The notes under the pieces are model-generated. The model had not been told where the DNA came from and made no database searches. It worked only from the letters and a program-made list of their open reading frames with translations. The position numbers and the translations under genes are program-made. From contig RSEF01000001.1 of assembly GCA_003993805.1 (NCBI GenBank), positions 178,936,651-179,000,650 on the forward strand: 64,000 nucleotides of DNA, read 5' to 3'. This DNA comes from Himantopus leucocephalus (taxonomy: Eukaryota; Chordata; Aves; Charadriiformes; Recurvirostridae). Of the stretch, positions 22,688 through 33,341 are shown piece after piece (position 1 is the stretch's first letter; every line of letters begins with the position of its first letter).

Positions 22688-25645
22688 GTTTGTATGTTGT
22701 CATGATCGTGAATAGAACCATCATAGGGCTATTATACCACATGTATTTTTGAGAAGTAACAGAAATAAATACATCTGGAGTGTGTTTGAGGAAAGAGCTT
22801 CTTTAACAGCAATATTGTGTTCTTCCAGTGTAGTTTCAGACTTAAGTTATTTAGTGAAGACAGTTTTCAGGACAGCAGTTGTACTGGTGCCTCTTCCAGT
22901 ATTGTTTTAGATTCTCTTTCTTTTTTTTCTTTTTTTTTTTTAAACTTGCCAAATAATTTGATGGTGGACCTGTCTTACAAGGTCCATTGTCTTCTGTTTT
23001 AAAGTGGCAATATGGGAGACTGCAATATGCAATACTTGAATTGCTGTTTTTTCCTATAACCGAAGACATTTTTGAGAGACTACTCAGTGGAACGTTTGTG
23101 TTTCTGATTTCGTTCAGTTCCTTCCTCTGTTAGAAAGGATTGCAACATGTGGGGAAGCAAGTTCTGTTTATATAGGAACTGTCTCCTCTCTTAATGTAGA
23201 GATTCAAAGGTATAAAAAGAAATTGCAACTGCCCGAAGAAAATCCACTGAAACATCTGACTGTCCTGCAAGAAAGCTTAATTTTAGCGTTTCAGGATGAT
23301 AGTAGGAAATACCTTAAGGTATTTCTGTTGCGGAAAGCATTGCTTTCATTTTTGAGGTGCTTACCCTGATATGCATGAAAACATGATTTTCAAAATGTGG
23401 CAGCACCTGAATATATGAATTACTACCATTTTCTGTACAGCAAAAAAAAAGTGTCACACCTCTTACTCAAATCTCAATTTCTGTGGTAAAAGGCTCATCA
23501 TCAGTAGATCCAAGGAGTAAAAGGAGCAAGAAATAGCAATTTCCTTTGATATTTAATTATGTGCAACATATACCTACCTAATAAAAGATGAAGAGGATAA
23601 AATAAGTAATGCTACAATAAATTACGTGTTTTGGAGTAACAATCACAAGAACATGTTGCTTTTAAAGTTTTAAAGGAACTAAAATACGAAGAAAAAAAGT
23701 TGCCAGCAAAATTATAGTAACAGTATATTTGAAGATACAGCATAGTTCTAAACTTTTTTAAAACGTGAGATTGGCTGTAGTCAAAGATCCAGCTTGTCAG
23801 TAATAACAGTAATTGCTTATCAAATAATGGAATTACAGTGGTGCGTATCATGATACTTTCATTGATTTAGTCTCCTGGAATCTTGGACATCTGTGTTTAG
23901 GGAATTCCTCCAGTGTTTGGAGGAATTTTATTATGAAATATCATAATTATGAAGCGTCATATTATCTAAGAAGAAGGAAAGAAGACAAGTAAAACATTTA
24001 TTCCCACTCCTAGAATTTCTGCTTTTATATAAGCAAAAATCATAATAAAGGTGAAGTAGCAATTTCTTTGATTTCAGCAAAGCAAAGGACATAAAACTTC
24101 AGTAAATGGAAGCTTCAAGGCATTCAGACTTAAAACTAAGCTAACATGTGGCAAAAACCAGCACCGAACTGCTGTCTTCAGATGAGAACAGTCTCAGATT
24201 TTTTTTGTTTTAACTGTGATAAAATTCTAAGAAGTTTTTGAAGGACCATAATGGCACAACCAGAACTGTTTCGGAATAAATTAAGTTTTTGTTTGGAAAA
24301 TTTGCGGACTATTGCCTGTAATCACAATGTCTTTTGAAGTTTGCTTGGACAACAGAAACCTAAATGTTATCTGATGAGTGACTATAGTTACGAACAGTTT
24401 GAGGATTCCCAGTCTCCTATATAATGACTTGAGGTTTTGATTTGTCTACAGTAAAGGAACAAATGTTGAGTCAACTATTATAGAACAGAGTTTGTAAGAT
24501 TCACACTAGATTTTGTTTGAAGGATGCTCAAATACAAATAGAATTGTTGCTTATATAAATGCCAAGAAAGGCCATACCAAAAAAACTGTGTTAATGCACT
24601 TCTGATTAGGGTTGAAATGCTTTGGAAGGATTTGTTGGAACTGTACCCAGTTGGAATTGCACCCACTGTCAGTCACTAATGAATTCAAATTAAAAAGGCT
24701 TGAGGCTGACAGCAAAACTACAATTCTAGGGCACGTTGGAAAAAAAAAAATTTGTTGTGAGAGTGGTTAATTTAAGTCATAGAGAAGGATAGGTATCCTT
24801 GTTGTGCCCTGAACCACTCTAAATGAAGTTTTTGAGCATTCTGAGGTGCCAGTCCCGGAATCTTGATGTTCTGGAATGGTGTTTAAGTGTTTGAACATGG
24901 TGTTTTCAAAGATCAGATCTTTATGGACAAACATAAGAAGTCCAAAAGAGAATGGGAAATTTTGCTTTACATGTTGGCTAAGTGATTTTGGTTGTCTATG
25001 CCAAGGCTGAATCACTATCATATTGAGGGCTTCAATTAGTTTATAATTATCATTCTACTGCTTTGAAAAAGCAAATCAAACCAGATCTTTTCTCTATGTT
25101 ATTGAAATAGTTCTGTGCATAATGTTGTTTAGGAGAACCTAATTTGACATACAGAGTGGATTTCAAAGAAAAAAACTATTTATTAAGTGTAAGCCTAAGA
25201 TTGTGTTTCAAAACCAAAATTAACCTCTAGAATAGGGAGGGAGAATCCTTTTCCTCTGTAATGGTACTGCGGAAATATCCATTGGAAGAGTTTTACTCGT
25301 TTCTGTGATTCATTTAGTATTATTCTATTTTTATCAAGATAGGTTGTTGGGCTTGGAAGAGCATAGCAATTAATATGTTTCTGTGGTTTGAAAGGCATCT
25401 AGTCAAAAGAAACATTTCAAAACATGGTTTTTATATTTTCTGCCAAATAAAAATAAAATGATTGCAAAGGGCTAACGCTGAGGCATTGCCTCCAAAACAT
25501 ACCCTGTGTTTTCTATGATTGTTTCCTTTATTGCTTTATCATAAATTAGTAGTTTTACTTATTCTGTGCCAAAAATCAGTCAGTCATGTTATTTTAGTAT
25601 AATTTTGTATTTTGTGAACTTATTTTAACTTAATTCACCATGCAG
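22688..25645 (+). other. Intron 17
   Basis: This is a 3-kb intron with T-rich tracts near 22917-22942. From about 23440 to 25200 it is unusually A-rich on the + strand compared with the T-rich introns around it. That pattern could mark an old reverse-oriented insertion, but I recognise no family. No exon or RNA gene is seen. Confidence 0.55.
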
Positions 25646-25788
25646 GAGTGAGTACGATGGAGATCTGCAATCACAGCTTTTGAACAGAGCTAATGAAGAA
25701 GATAAAAATTGTAGCAGGGCTCTTTCTGTCGTGAGTGCTGTTGTACGAGCAGCCAAAGACCTGTTGCACAGGGCTCTTGCTGTAGATG
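25646..25788 (+). CDS. MYCBP2: MYCBP2 exon 18 (post-PHR2)
   Basis: The exon encodes (R)SEYDGDLQSQLLNRANEED ... HRALAVD(A). It is helical and charged and begins directly after the PHR2 closing strand. The acceptor is ATGCAG and the donor is GTAAGG, phase 1. From family knowledge, the region C-terminal of PHR2 includes the FBXO45/FSN-1 contact region. I cannot place that site exactly. Confidence 0.95.
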
Positions 25789-27905
25789 GTAAGGCTTTTG
25801 AAAATTGACTTTGAAAATATGCTTTTCAAAACCCCTTTCTTTGATAGCAAGAGATAATAGTAGAAAATCAGTGATACAAAAATTGTGATATTTTTCTTTT
25901 GCTTTCCAAAGAATATTTTTGTAACCTGTCATTACTGTAGGTATCAAACTGTAACTTTCTAAGTCATTGAGTTGCACTTGAGATATCATAGACAGATACC
26001 TCATATAAATTTACTCATGAATTTAGCAAGTATCAGATTAAAACTGGTAAGATTCTTTATTTCCAAAAGATATGCTGTGATGGGTCAGTTCCAAATTTTA
26101 TTGCATGTTTTGCACAGTGGTGGTAACCAGGGAGACTGGTGGATGTAATGCATTTATAAGCACCTAAATATCCCTTTTTGAGAAATGTAGATGGTAGCCT
26201 TGAAACTGAGTGGTTTTAAGCTGCTGTCTTTAGCCATTCTAGTCAGAATATCCAGAATATTGCATAGTGCTATAGAAATTGATTTGGAGGGCTGGGTGTA
26301 GCTTGTGCTAGCTTTTATACCATAGAAGGTATGAACGCAGATTCTCAAAATGGCAAAAAATGCAATAAAATTACCCTTTAAGAGGAGGAAATTTTTTCAC
26401 AGAGAACTGTATATAATGGCATGTTTCTCAGGTGAACTTTGCAGGTTTAGAATTTGCCAGTGCCTAGAAAATGAAAATAATTTGAAGTAAAAAATACTGT
26501 AGAAACTAGATGTTTAACTCATAACAAGCAAACCAGAAAAATAAGGTGTATTTTGAACCATGGTACATTTACTAATAATACCTGTGTTTTAATCATCTTT
26601 GTTTAGCTGAAGACATTCCAGAACTACTCAGCTCTTCCAGTCTGTTTTCAATGCTGCTTCCCCTGATAATAGCCTACATAGGACCAGTAGCGGCAGCTAT
26701 TCCCAAGGTATGCTCCTCCATAGAAATTATTGAAGAAACTTAAGAATATTATACGAGGAAAAAGTTTACTCTGAGAATCTGAACATGTTGATTTCTTATG
26801 ATTTTATGAATTAATGGTTTATATTTGACCACGTGACTCATTATGAATTTTCCAAGACTCATAAATTTTAAAAACATGTCATGTTTTACATGGCTTGCTT
26901 TTTTTTTTTTCACTTTCACTGAGGACTTAAGAAAAAAATACCTTAAGGAAACAGAGGGAAATATGACAGGCTTTAACAGTAGTAAAAGACAAAATGAAAA
27001 GGATCTGGATATATGACTGATTTATTGATGAATATTGGTGGGATGAAATGGTTTTTATATTCTCTAAATCCTATTTTTACACTAAATATCCAAAGCAGTG
27101 GTAGCTGCTCATTAAGATTATTTCTACCAATTTTAGAGATGGGAAGATGTCAACTATAAATAAAAATATCACTACTTTTCAGTGGCAGAGCATTTTCCAC
27201 GTGCCTGGTCTGGAATGGTCTTGAAATGTATTATTGGATTTACAAATGTCATTAATCCTTAGCTAGTAGACACTGTTGCCTCTTACTGCTTTTTCGTGAA
27301 CTGTAAGCTGTCTTCTAATTTCTTTTTAAAGGAGGAGGAAAGAGGACTGGCCACTAGCAGATTCGTTTCATTAAAATGGTTTCAGGTTTTAGTTATCTTG
27401 TTACTGTGGTGAACTGGAATTTAGAACCAAGTGTTTTGCTTTAGAAGTGTTCCTCTCCTTTGAAAATGTCATAAAGCTTACAGAGAACAATGTGGTGTTT
27501 AACACTACATGCATTAAAATATGTTGAATATTTGAAAAAAAACAGTATTAGTGTTGTTATAAAACAAAATATAACTGGACTATGACTTCAATACGGTATT
27601 TGCTTTCCCTCAACTCATGCTTATTGTTTGTTAATGTTACGGCTTTTTAGTGTTAGAGAAGGTGTTTTAGTGAAGGTATCTCACAGTTGTGTACAGATTT
27701 TTACTTCAGCTTTGGCGAGTCTCCAAGAGGAGTATTTGAGATTAATGTAGTGATGCTTTTTCTGTCAGGATTGTGTACAAGCAGAATTGGAAAATGACTG
27801 AATGAATTGAGAATATCCAAAGCAACCAATGCAGAGAATTTTAAGTTTTTGAGTATTGTTTTCACCCAGTAATAATACCTTATTGCGTGTGGTGTTACGT
27901 TACAG
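25789..27905 (+). other. Introns 18 and 19 (exon 19 between them)
   Basis: Intron 18 (25789-26606) and intron 19 (26708-27905) are plain AT-rich introns. I recognise no repeat family, RNA or additional exon. Confidence 0.65.
26607..26707 (+). CDS. MYCBP2: MYCBP2 exon 19 (hydrophobic segment)
   Basis: The exon encodes (A)EDIPELLSSSSLFS then MLLPLIIAYIGPVAAAIPK. About 17 nearly uncharged residues in a row are strongly hydrophobic, which is unusual for a cytosolic protein. Combined with the next exon (VAVEVFGLVQQLLPSVAVL) it most likely forms buried helices. A membrane association is possible but not shown. The acceptor is GTTTAG and the donor is GTATGC, phase 0. Confidence 0.95.
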
Positions 27906-28124
27906 GTTGCTGTTGAGGTCTTTGGCCTAGTACAACAGTTACTTCCTTCTGTGGCAGTTCTGAATCAGAAATACGCCCCTCCAGCTTTTAACCCAAATCA
28001 GTCCACAGACAGCACCACCGGAAACCAACCGGAGCAAGGGCTTTCAGCTTGTACTACCTCCAATCACTATGCTGTTGTAGAAAGTGAGCATCCCTATAAA
28101 CCTGCCTGTGTCACACACTATAAG
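27906..28124 (+). CDS. MYCBP2: MYCBP2 exon 20
   Basis: The exon encodes VAVEVFGLVQQLLPSVAVLN ... PACVTHYK. The first third is a hydrophobic helix. The middle is a Ser/Thr/Gln-rich loop (NQSTDSTTGNQPEQG). The end, VESEHPYKPACVTHYK, starts a beta-rich module completed by exons 21 and 22. It is 219 bases with both ends in phase 0. Confidence 0.96.
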
Positions 28125-29574
28125 GTAAGCCCCAATTCGAAGCGCACATGCAGTTTCTGAAAAGCTTTTGACATGTGGTTTTGTTTCGTCAATGTTCGCT
28201 ATCTGAAAAATTCTTGCCATGGATAATTCATACTGTCTAATATATAGGAGACACTTTACTATATTATCACTGTACTGCTTTCTGGAGAAACCTCTGTTTT
28301 TCCAGTAAGTATAGTGGAAACTAGTGTAGTTTTAACCCCCTAGTGCAGGTATCTACTGTAAGTCCCTAAATGTGCTCAGTCTTAGATTTTGCTACTGTCA
28401 TGCAGTTTCTTTGCTGTAACTGTACAGATTGTAGAAGCTGGAAGTCTTTATGTATACGTTATCTAATAGTATCTCAAGACTTTCTTACCCAATGCTAAAA
28501 CAATGCTTTGTAAAAAATACCTAATGTCCATTCTAGTCAAATTAACATGCATTATATTGTAGGAATCCCTATGCTGGCTATTGCTGGTTTGGCAGTTTAA
28601 ATTCTTCATTAATTACTTTCACTTGGACTGTGATTTGGCATTGCAGAAGTCTGTGAAGTCCTCTTAACCGTATTGTCACTCTGAGTAGGATTCATTCCGC
28701 CTTACATGGGTGACTATTGCAATAAAACTAGATTTTCCTCAACTTCAATAGAGGAAGGGTGGTTTTTTTCTAGCTGATTAAGGGGCTGAGGCATAAATTG
28801 CAGGCCTGTGAGATAAATGTTCTGTTTCAGTTCTTGAAATAGTGAGTTCTGCAGTGCAGTCGTATTGATTCCACGACTGTAAATCCAGAGGTAGCAAACC
28901 TGGAATCAAGTAAGAGCTGGAGGTCATTAATTACTATTCCACTATTCCACTTGCTCGTCCTGTGAGACGGCAAGACGTCCACTGCAGAAAATAGTTATCA
29001 TATGATCTTCCTGATGCAATGATGCTTATTGTTGTTCTAAAAGTTTATGAAGCTCATCTGAAGCCTTAGACTTAGTTGTTACTGCTTTTGAATTTCTGTA
29101 GCTGTGTGCTATCATACTGCAGGCCATATTCACAAGCGTGATTCAGCTTGTAAAGCTGTGTACTTTTCTAGGATTGCACAAAACAGATATTGAATGTCTT
29201 TGTTGAAGTTTGCATTTAAAAAGGTATTTGAGAGTTCAATGGCTGTAGTAGTCTGTGGTTGTTTAGTTTAATTGTCCTGTGCAGAGTTCTTAAAAACAAT
29301 CACAAATGGTATAAGCATAAATACTTACTCTGAACGTAAGTTATAATACATGATTATAATTCAGTAAGGTGTAAAGTATTTCAGGTATGTCTGAATTCCA
29401 AAGAATAAATTAGGTTGATGTTAATCTAAAGCGTATCAAAAGAACTGTACAGAATTACATAGTTGAATCACTTCCATATCTTAAAGAGTTAAAACTAAAT
29501 GGAAATGAAGAAATAAATGTAAAAAACAACAACCCCCAAAACTTGCACATAATTAGACTATTGTTTTGTTTTAG
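28125..29574 (+). other. Intron 20
   Basis: This is a 1.45-kb GT-AG intron. Nothing in it is recognisable as a gene, RNA or transposon. Confidence 0.65.
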
Positions 29575-29800
29575 GTGACTTTTCCTGAATGTGTCAGGTG
29601 GATAACAATAGAGTTTGACACTCAGTGTGGCACTGCTCAATCAGAAGATGTTCTTCGTTTACTAATTCCTGTCAGAATTGCACAGAGTCTGGGATTTGGA
29701 CCAAAGCATGCTTCTGTTCATGAAAACCTTAATTCATGGATAGAACTGAAAAAATTCTCTGGATCTTCAGGATGGCCTACCATGGTATTAGTATTGCCAG
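29575..29800 (+). CDS. MYCBP2: MYCBP2 exon 21 (beta-rich module)
   Basis: The exon encodes VTFPECVRWITIEFDTQCG ... WPTMVLVLP(G). Alternating strands (FPECVRWITIEFD, VLRLLIPVR, WPTMVLVLPG) look like a beta-sandwich. The pattern HPY ... W-x-TIEFD ... WP-x-x-VLVLPG-N resembles CUB-like or carbohydrate-module-like domains seen in other giant E3 ligases. That match is my inference from pattern only. The acceptor is TTTTAG and the donor is GTAACA, phase 1. Confidence 0.96.
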
Positions 29801-30142
29801 GTAACAAAGAGATACTGCAATAATTTCTAGTAATGTGAATTATTAAAGTAATGACACAAAATTTTATTTTTCCACAGAATTATCTTAGAAAACAAAGTTG
29901 AATAAGTATCTTCATCCAAGCTGGCAAGAGGTCATTATGAGCCATTGGTTGTACATCAGTTGATTATGTTTACATTAGGTTTCTTGTTTGAAGTGTTAAT
30001 CTATGTGTTATTCATGGTTTTACCTTACACGTTACATATAAGGCCTGTGTTTCATATATGCTCATGTAGAAGAAACATACAAACAGGGAAGAAATATTAA
30101 TATTTTTTTTTTTATTTTATGTATCCTCTTACTTCCTATAAG

Positions 30143-30261
30143 GAAATGAAGCTCTTTTTTCTCTGGAGACTGCATCAGACTATGTGAAAGATGAAAAGGC
30201 TTGTTTTTATGGTTTCAAATGTTATGCAATTGGATATGAATTTAGTCCAGGATCTGATGAG
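30143..30261 (+). CDS. MYCBP2: MYCBP2 exon 22 (end of beta-rich module)
   Basis: The exon encodes (G)NEALFSLETASDYVKDEKA then CFYGFKCYAIGYEFSPGSDE. The strands LFSLETASDY and YGFKCYAIGYEF close the module begun in exon 20. The acceptor is ATAAG and the donor is GTAAGG, phase 0. The preceding intron is short (342 bases, 29801-30142) and holds nothing notable except a T-rich tract. Confidence 0.96.
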
Positions 30262-33253
30262 GTAAGGAAAAAGTGAAATGGTTACAATTGCTGTACCTAT
30301 TAATTCCCTCCTATAAGGCAAATTTTTTTGGTAAAAATATTTGTATTTCCACTTCGGACTAAATAACATTAGCTAAATATTTTTAAATTAATTTCATGTA
30401 AGTTTTTAACATTGGTTGTTACACACTTTATTTGTTTGGAATTCTTTAATCTGAATATTATTGGAGTGGCTTTTGGGTGTTTGTTTGAGGTGTTTGTTTA
30501 ATAACTGTGACAGTCTGCAAGTACATAGCATGATTTTATTTAGTATGTCAATGAGATATGAAATTTCCTAAAATTCTGACCTAGTCTTCCATGAGAAATC
30601 CAAACGATTAGGGCTTTTAGATACAGTGATTTGTATTTTACTCTCACTACCAATTATGGGATGACAGACTTGTGTTATTTTTCCAGTATTAACTCATACC
30701 AGAACTCTAACTCCCTGGAAACACTGTGCTCATTTAAGCTACCTGAGATTTTGTGCTGTGGTCACTTCATCTTGCCCTTAGGGACATGGGTCATTTCTAC
30801 CACTGTTTCTTTGTTGCAAAGGGAAGCTAAAATTTCTTTGTGTCCTTGGGCCAGAGCTTTATTTTGGCTTATTTTAAGAGATTACTGAAAATATACTTTA
30901 TAATAATTCCAGAAAAATAGCCCTTCCTTTATCTTGGAAGTCTTTGGGCCTGTTGCTTCACATGAACTTCACAAGGTCTGCATCTTCCTTACACTACAAC
31001 CCTCACAGAAGATTTATCTCATCTTATTCCTGAATTCTGTTCAAGCAGGTTTTCAAAATGTGCGATTCTTTGGAATTCTGTAACATATCAGATAAGAAAA
31101 CATACCATAAGATTATTAACTATGATGGTCTCATTGGGTTGCAGCAAATTAGGTTTATAAGTCCTAGAGATAATCTAGCTAGTCAGTGTTTGAATAATAA
31201 TAATGATTTTTGCTTAAGCAGAAAAAAAGAGGCAGATTCATATGTCATTAATTTTTTTTAAAGCATTTAGAAACAAAGCTCATGGCGTGTTTTTAACACT
31301 CAGTGCTAAAACATGCTGGCTAATGTGTTATCTATATCATCTAAAGAAAAGTTGCAAGTAATTGTTTTCAAACACACCTTTTTTATAGCCCAAACACTCT
31401 AAAGTTCTGTAAATAGGAAAGCAAGTATTACCATGTTTAAGCTATGGACTAAAGCCTCCATAAGTAACTTAAATTAAGTAATTGGACACACAGTGCAAGT
31501 TTCTCATTCTTTTGGAAACTTTTTGATGACAATTTTCTGAAGTGTTAACACTGGTAGAAAAAGAAGCACATGTTCTGTTGTGACCACTGTGTTTTCTCTA
31601 GCTTAAAGGAGCAAAGTATCAGTAAGACCTAATTCAAGTCAGTGGGATTAGTTTTTGCACATCTGATTCTCTCTACTGCCAAAGGACAAGCTTCTGGTAC
31701 TGTCACCTAACGGTAGTATGTTGAATTATATTCATTGTTTCTGCAATAACTGAAAGATGGCATTGAGTGTGAGCAAGTGCATCAAGGCATCGGGTGCAGT
31801 TGAATTATTAAACTTTGTTTAAATATAGGATTTTTGCAGAAATTGTAGATTTATGCTTTGATGAATGAAAAGGAAGGCTTTTTGATGGTCATTATTAAAT
31901 GTACAGAATATGTGCAAAAAGTGCCTTCTGCATAAAGGCCGTTAACACAGCAGAGAACTGTCCGGTGGGTTGATCCACGTTTCACATCTTTGCTTGCTTG
32001 CTATTTCAGAACCTGCTGGTTTGAGTCCTAAAGATGCAGTTTTTCAAGGGTTTAGTTTAAAATACATTTTGGAGATTTTTTGGGATGCTTGGGAGTGTCA
32101 GAGAATACAAGGCAAGTCTAGGGTTACAGATTTTGAAGGCTCTTTCCAAAAGAAGGATTTTTTGCCTACTTTATATATTGCCAGTTTCTGTAAGTACGCC
32201 TAGAAAATCCATCAGATGGAGGTTTCCCATCTCCCCCACCGTTTTTTGGTGGTGGTTTGTTTGGGTTTTTTTTGTCCTGCATGAGAGGCATCTGTCAGAG
32301 GTGTGCTGAACCACCCACAGATTTCTTTAAAACTTAAAATTGGTTTTAGTCTCAACACCTTTTTGTGAGCAAAGTTAAAGAGGTTGTGCCTTCAAGTAGC
32401 TGGGAAAAGTTGAAGGGAAAATATCAGGTACATTTCTGTATGGTTTAAAAAGTAGCTACAACACCCCTAGCCATACTGCTCCCTCCCCATTCCTTGCACT
32501 CAGCCTCCTTCCCTCCATGTATTTGAAAATTGTATGCATGGTTTATTCTTTTTTTTTTTTTTTTTTTTTCCTCCTTGCAAACAAGGTTGAAAGATACTGA
32601 TGGAGAGACTCTCCTGTGTTTTCAGTGTCAAGTCTGGTAGGAGGGAGGAGCAGTCTTCTCATTCAGTGTCAAGTTCATCTCAGCAGTGTCAATGGGAATA
32701 AATAGCTTTCCAGTGTGAATAGAAGGGAGAAGCTGTCAAGGACTTCTCCCAAGATTTATAATGGTGAAAGGGAAATTATGGAATCTTTTTCCCATCCTTG
32801 CTTCTCCAACTAGACAAAGAGAAGAGGAAAAAAAATTACAAACAGTACTACCTTTAAACAAGATGGTAATGTGAGCTCATGTGCTATGTACAGCTTAGAA
32901 GAGGCATTGCTTTGCAATCCAAATACATATTGGTAGGTTTTTTGTATTAGGAAGTTCCCTTTCTCTTTAACGTTACAGACAAAAGACAATTATCATCTTC
33001 AGATGTTCTTACTAGGCTACCAGAAGCATGGTAACCCATTTATTAATACTATTACCTAGTTGAAATTGTTCTAAAAATTTGGTATTCTGGCCCGTGTCAC
33101 GGCAAAACCTGACAGTCTAGCTGTTTGACAACATCACTGAGAAACATCAAACTGGAACACACAATTAGGCTAAAGCAGTGTCAGGGAAACACATTCGTTG
33201 TCCTGTTTTCTGAGACACTCTTTTTTTCTTTTAAAATTTGTTTCAATTTGAAG
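30262..33253 (+). other. Intron 22
   Basis: This 3-kb intron has a T21 homopolymer at 32549-32569 (listed separately). The stretches around 30610-30890 and 31970-32310 are open in one frame but show no recognisable protein. No transposon family is recognised. Confidence 0.6.
32549..32569. repeat. Poly(T) tract, 21 bases
   Basis: This is an uninterrupted run of T. There is no AATAAA complement suitably placed beside it, so it is not clearly a reverse-strand poly(A) tail. Confidence 0.9.
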
Positions 33254-33341
33254 GGCATTATTCAGCTGGAGAAAGAATTGGCCAATTTAGGAGGATCATG
33301 TGCAGCAGCTTTGATGAAGAAAGATCTAGCGCTTCCTATTG
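33254..33341 (+). CDS. MYCBP2: MYCBP2 exon 23
   Basis: The exon encodes GIIQLEKELANLGGSCA then AALMKKDLALPI(G). It is a short amphipathic helical segment. The acceptor is TGAAG, with an AG-G start, and the donor is GTAAGT, phase 1. The 88-base length is not a multiple of three. Together with the 50-base exon 24 it makes 138 bases, so only joint skipping would keep the frame. Confidence 0.95.

Noticed and set aside
24367..24440. Possible C/D-box snoRNA (CTGATGAG start)
   Set aside because: I could not find a matching D box with terminal stem at the right distance. Other TGATGA occurrences in introns also lacked partners.
32549..32569. T21 as a reverse-strand poly(A) tail of a retrocopy
   Set aside because: There is no AATAAA complement 10-30 bases downstream on the + strand and no coding-like sequence beside it.
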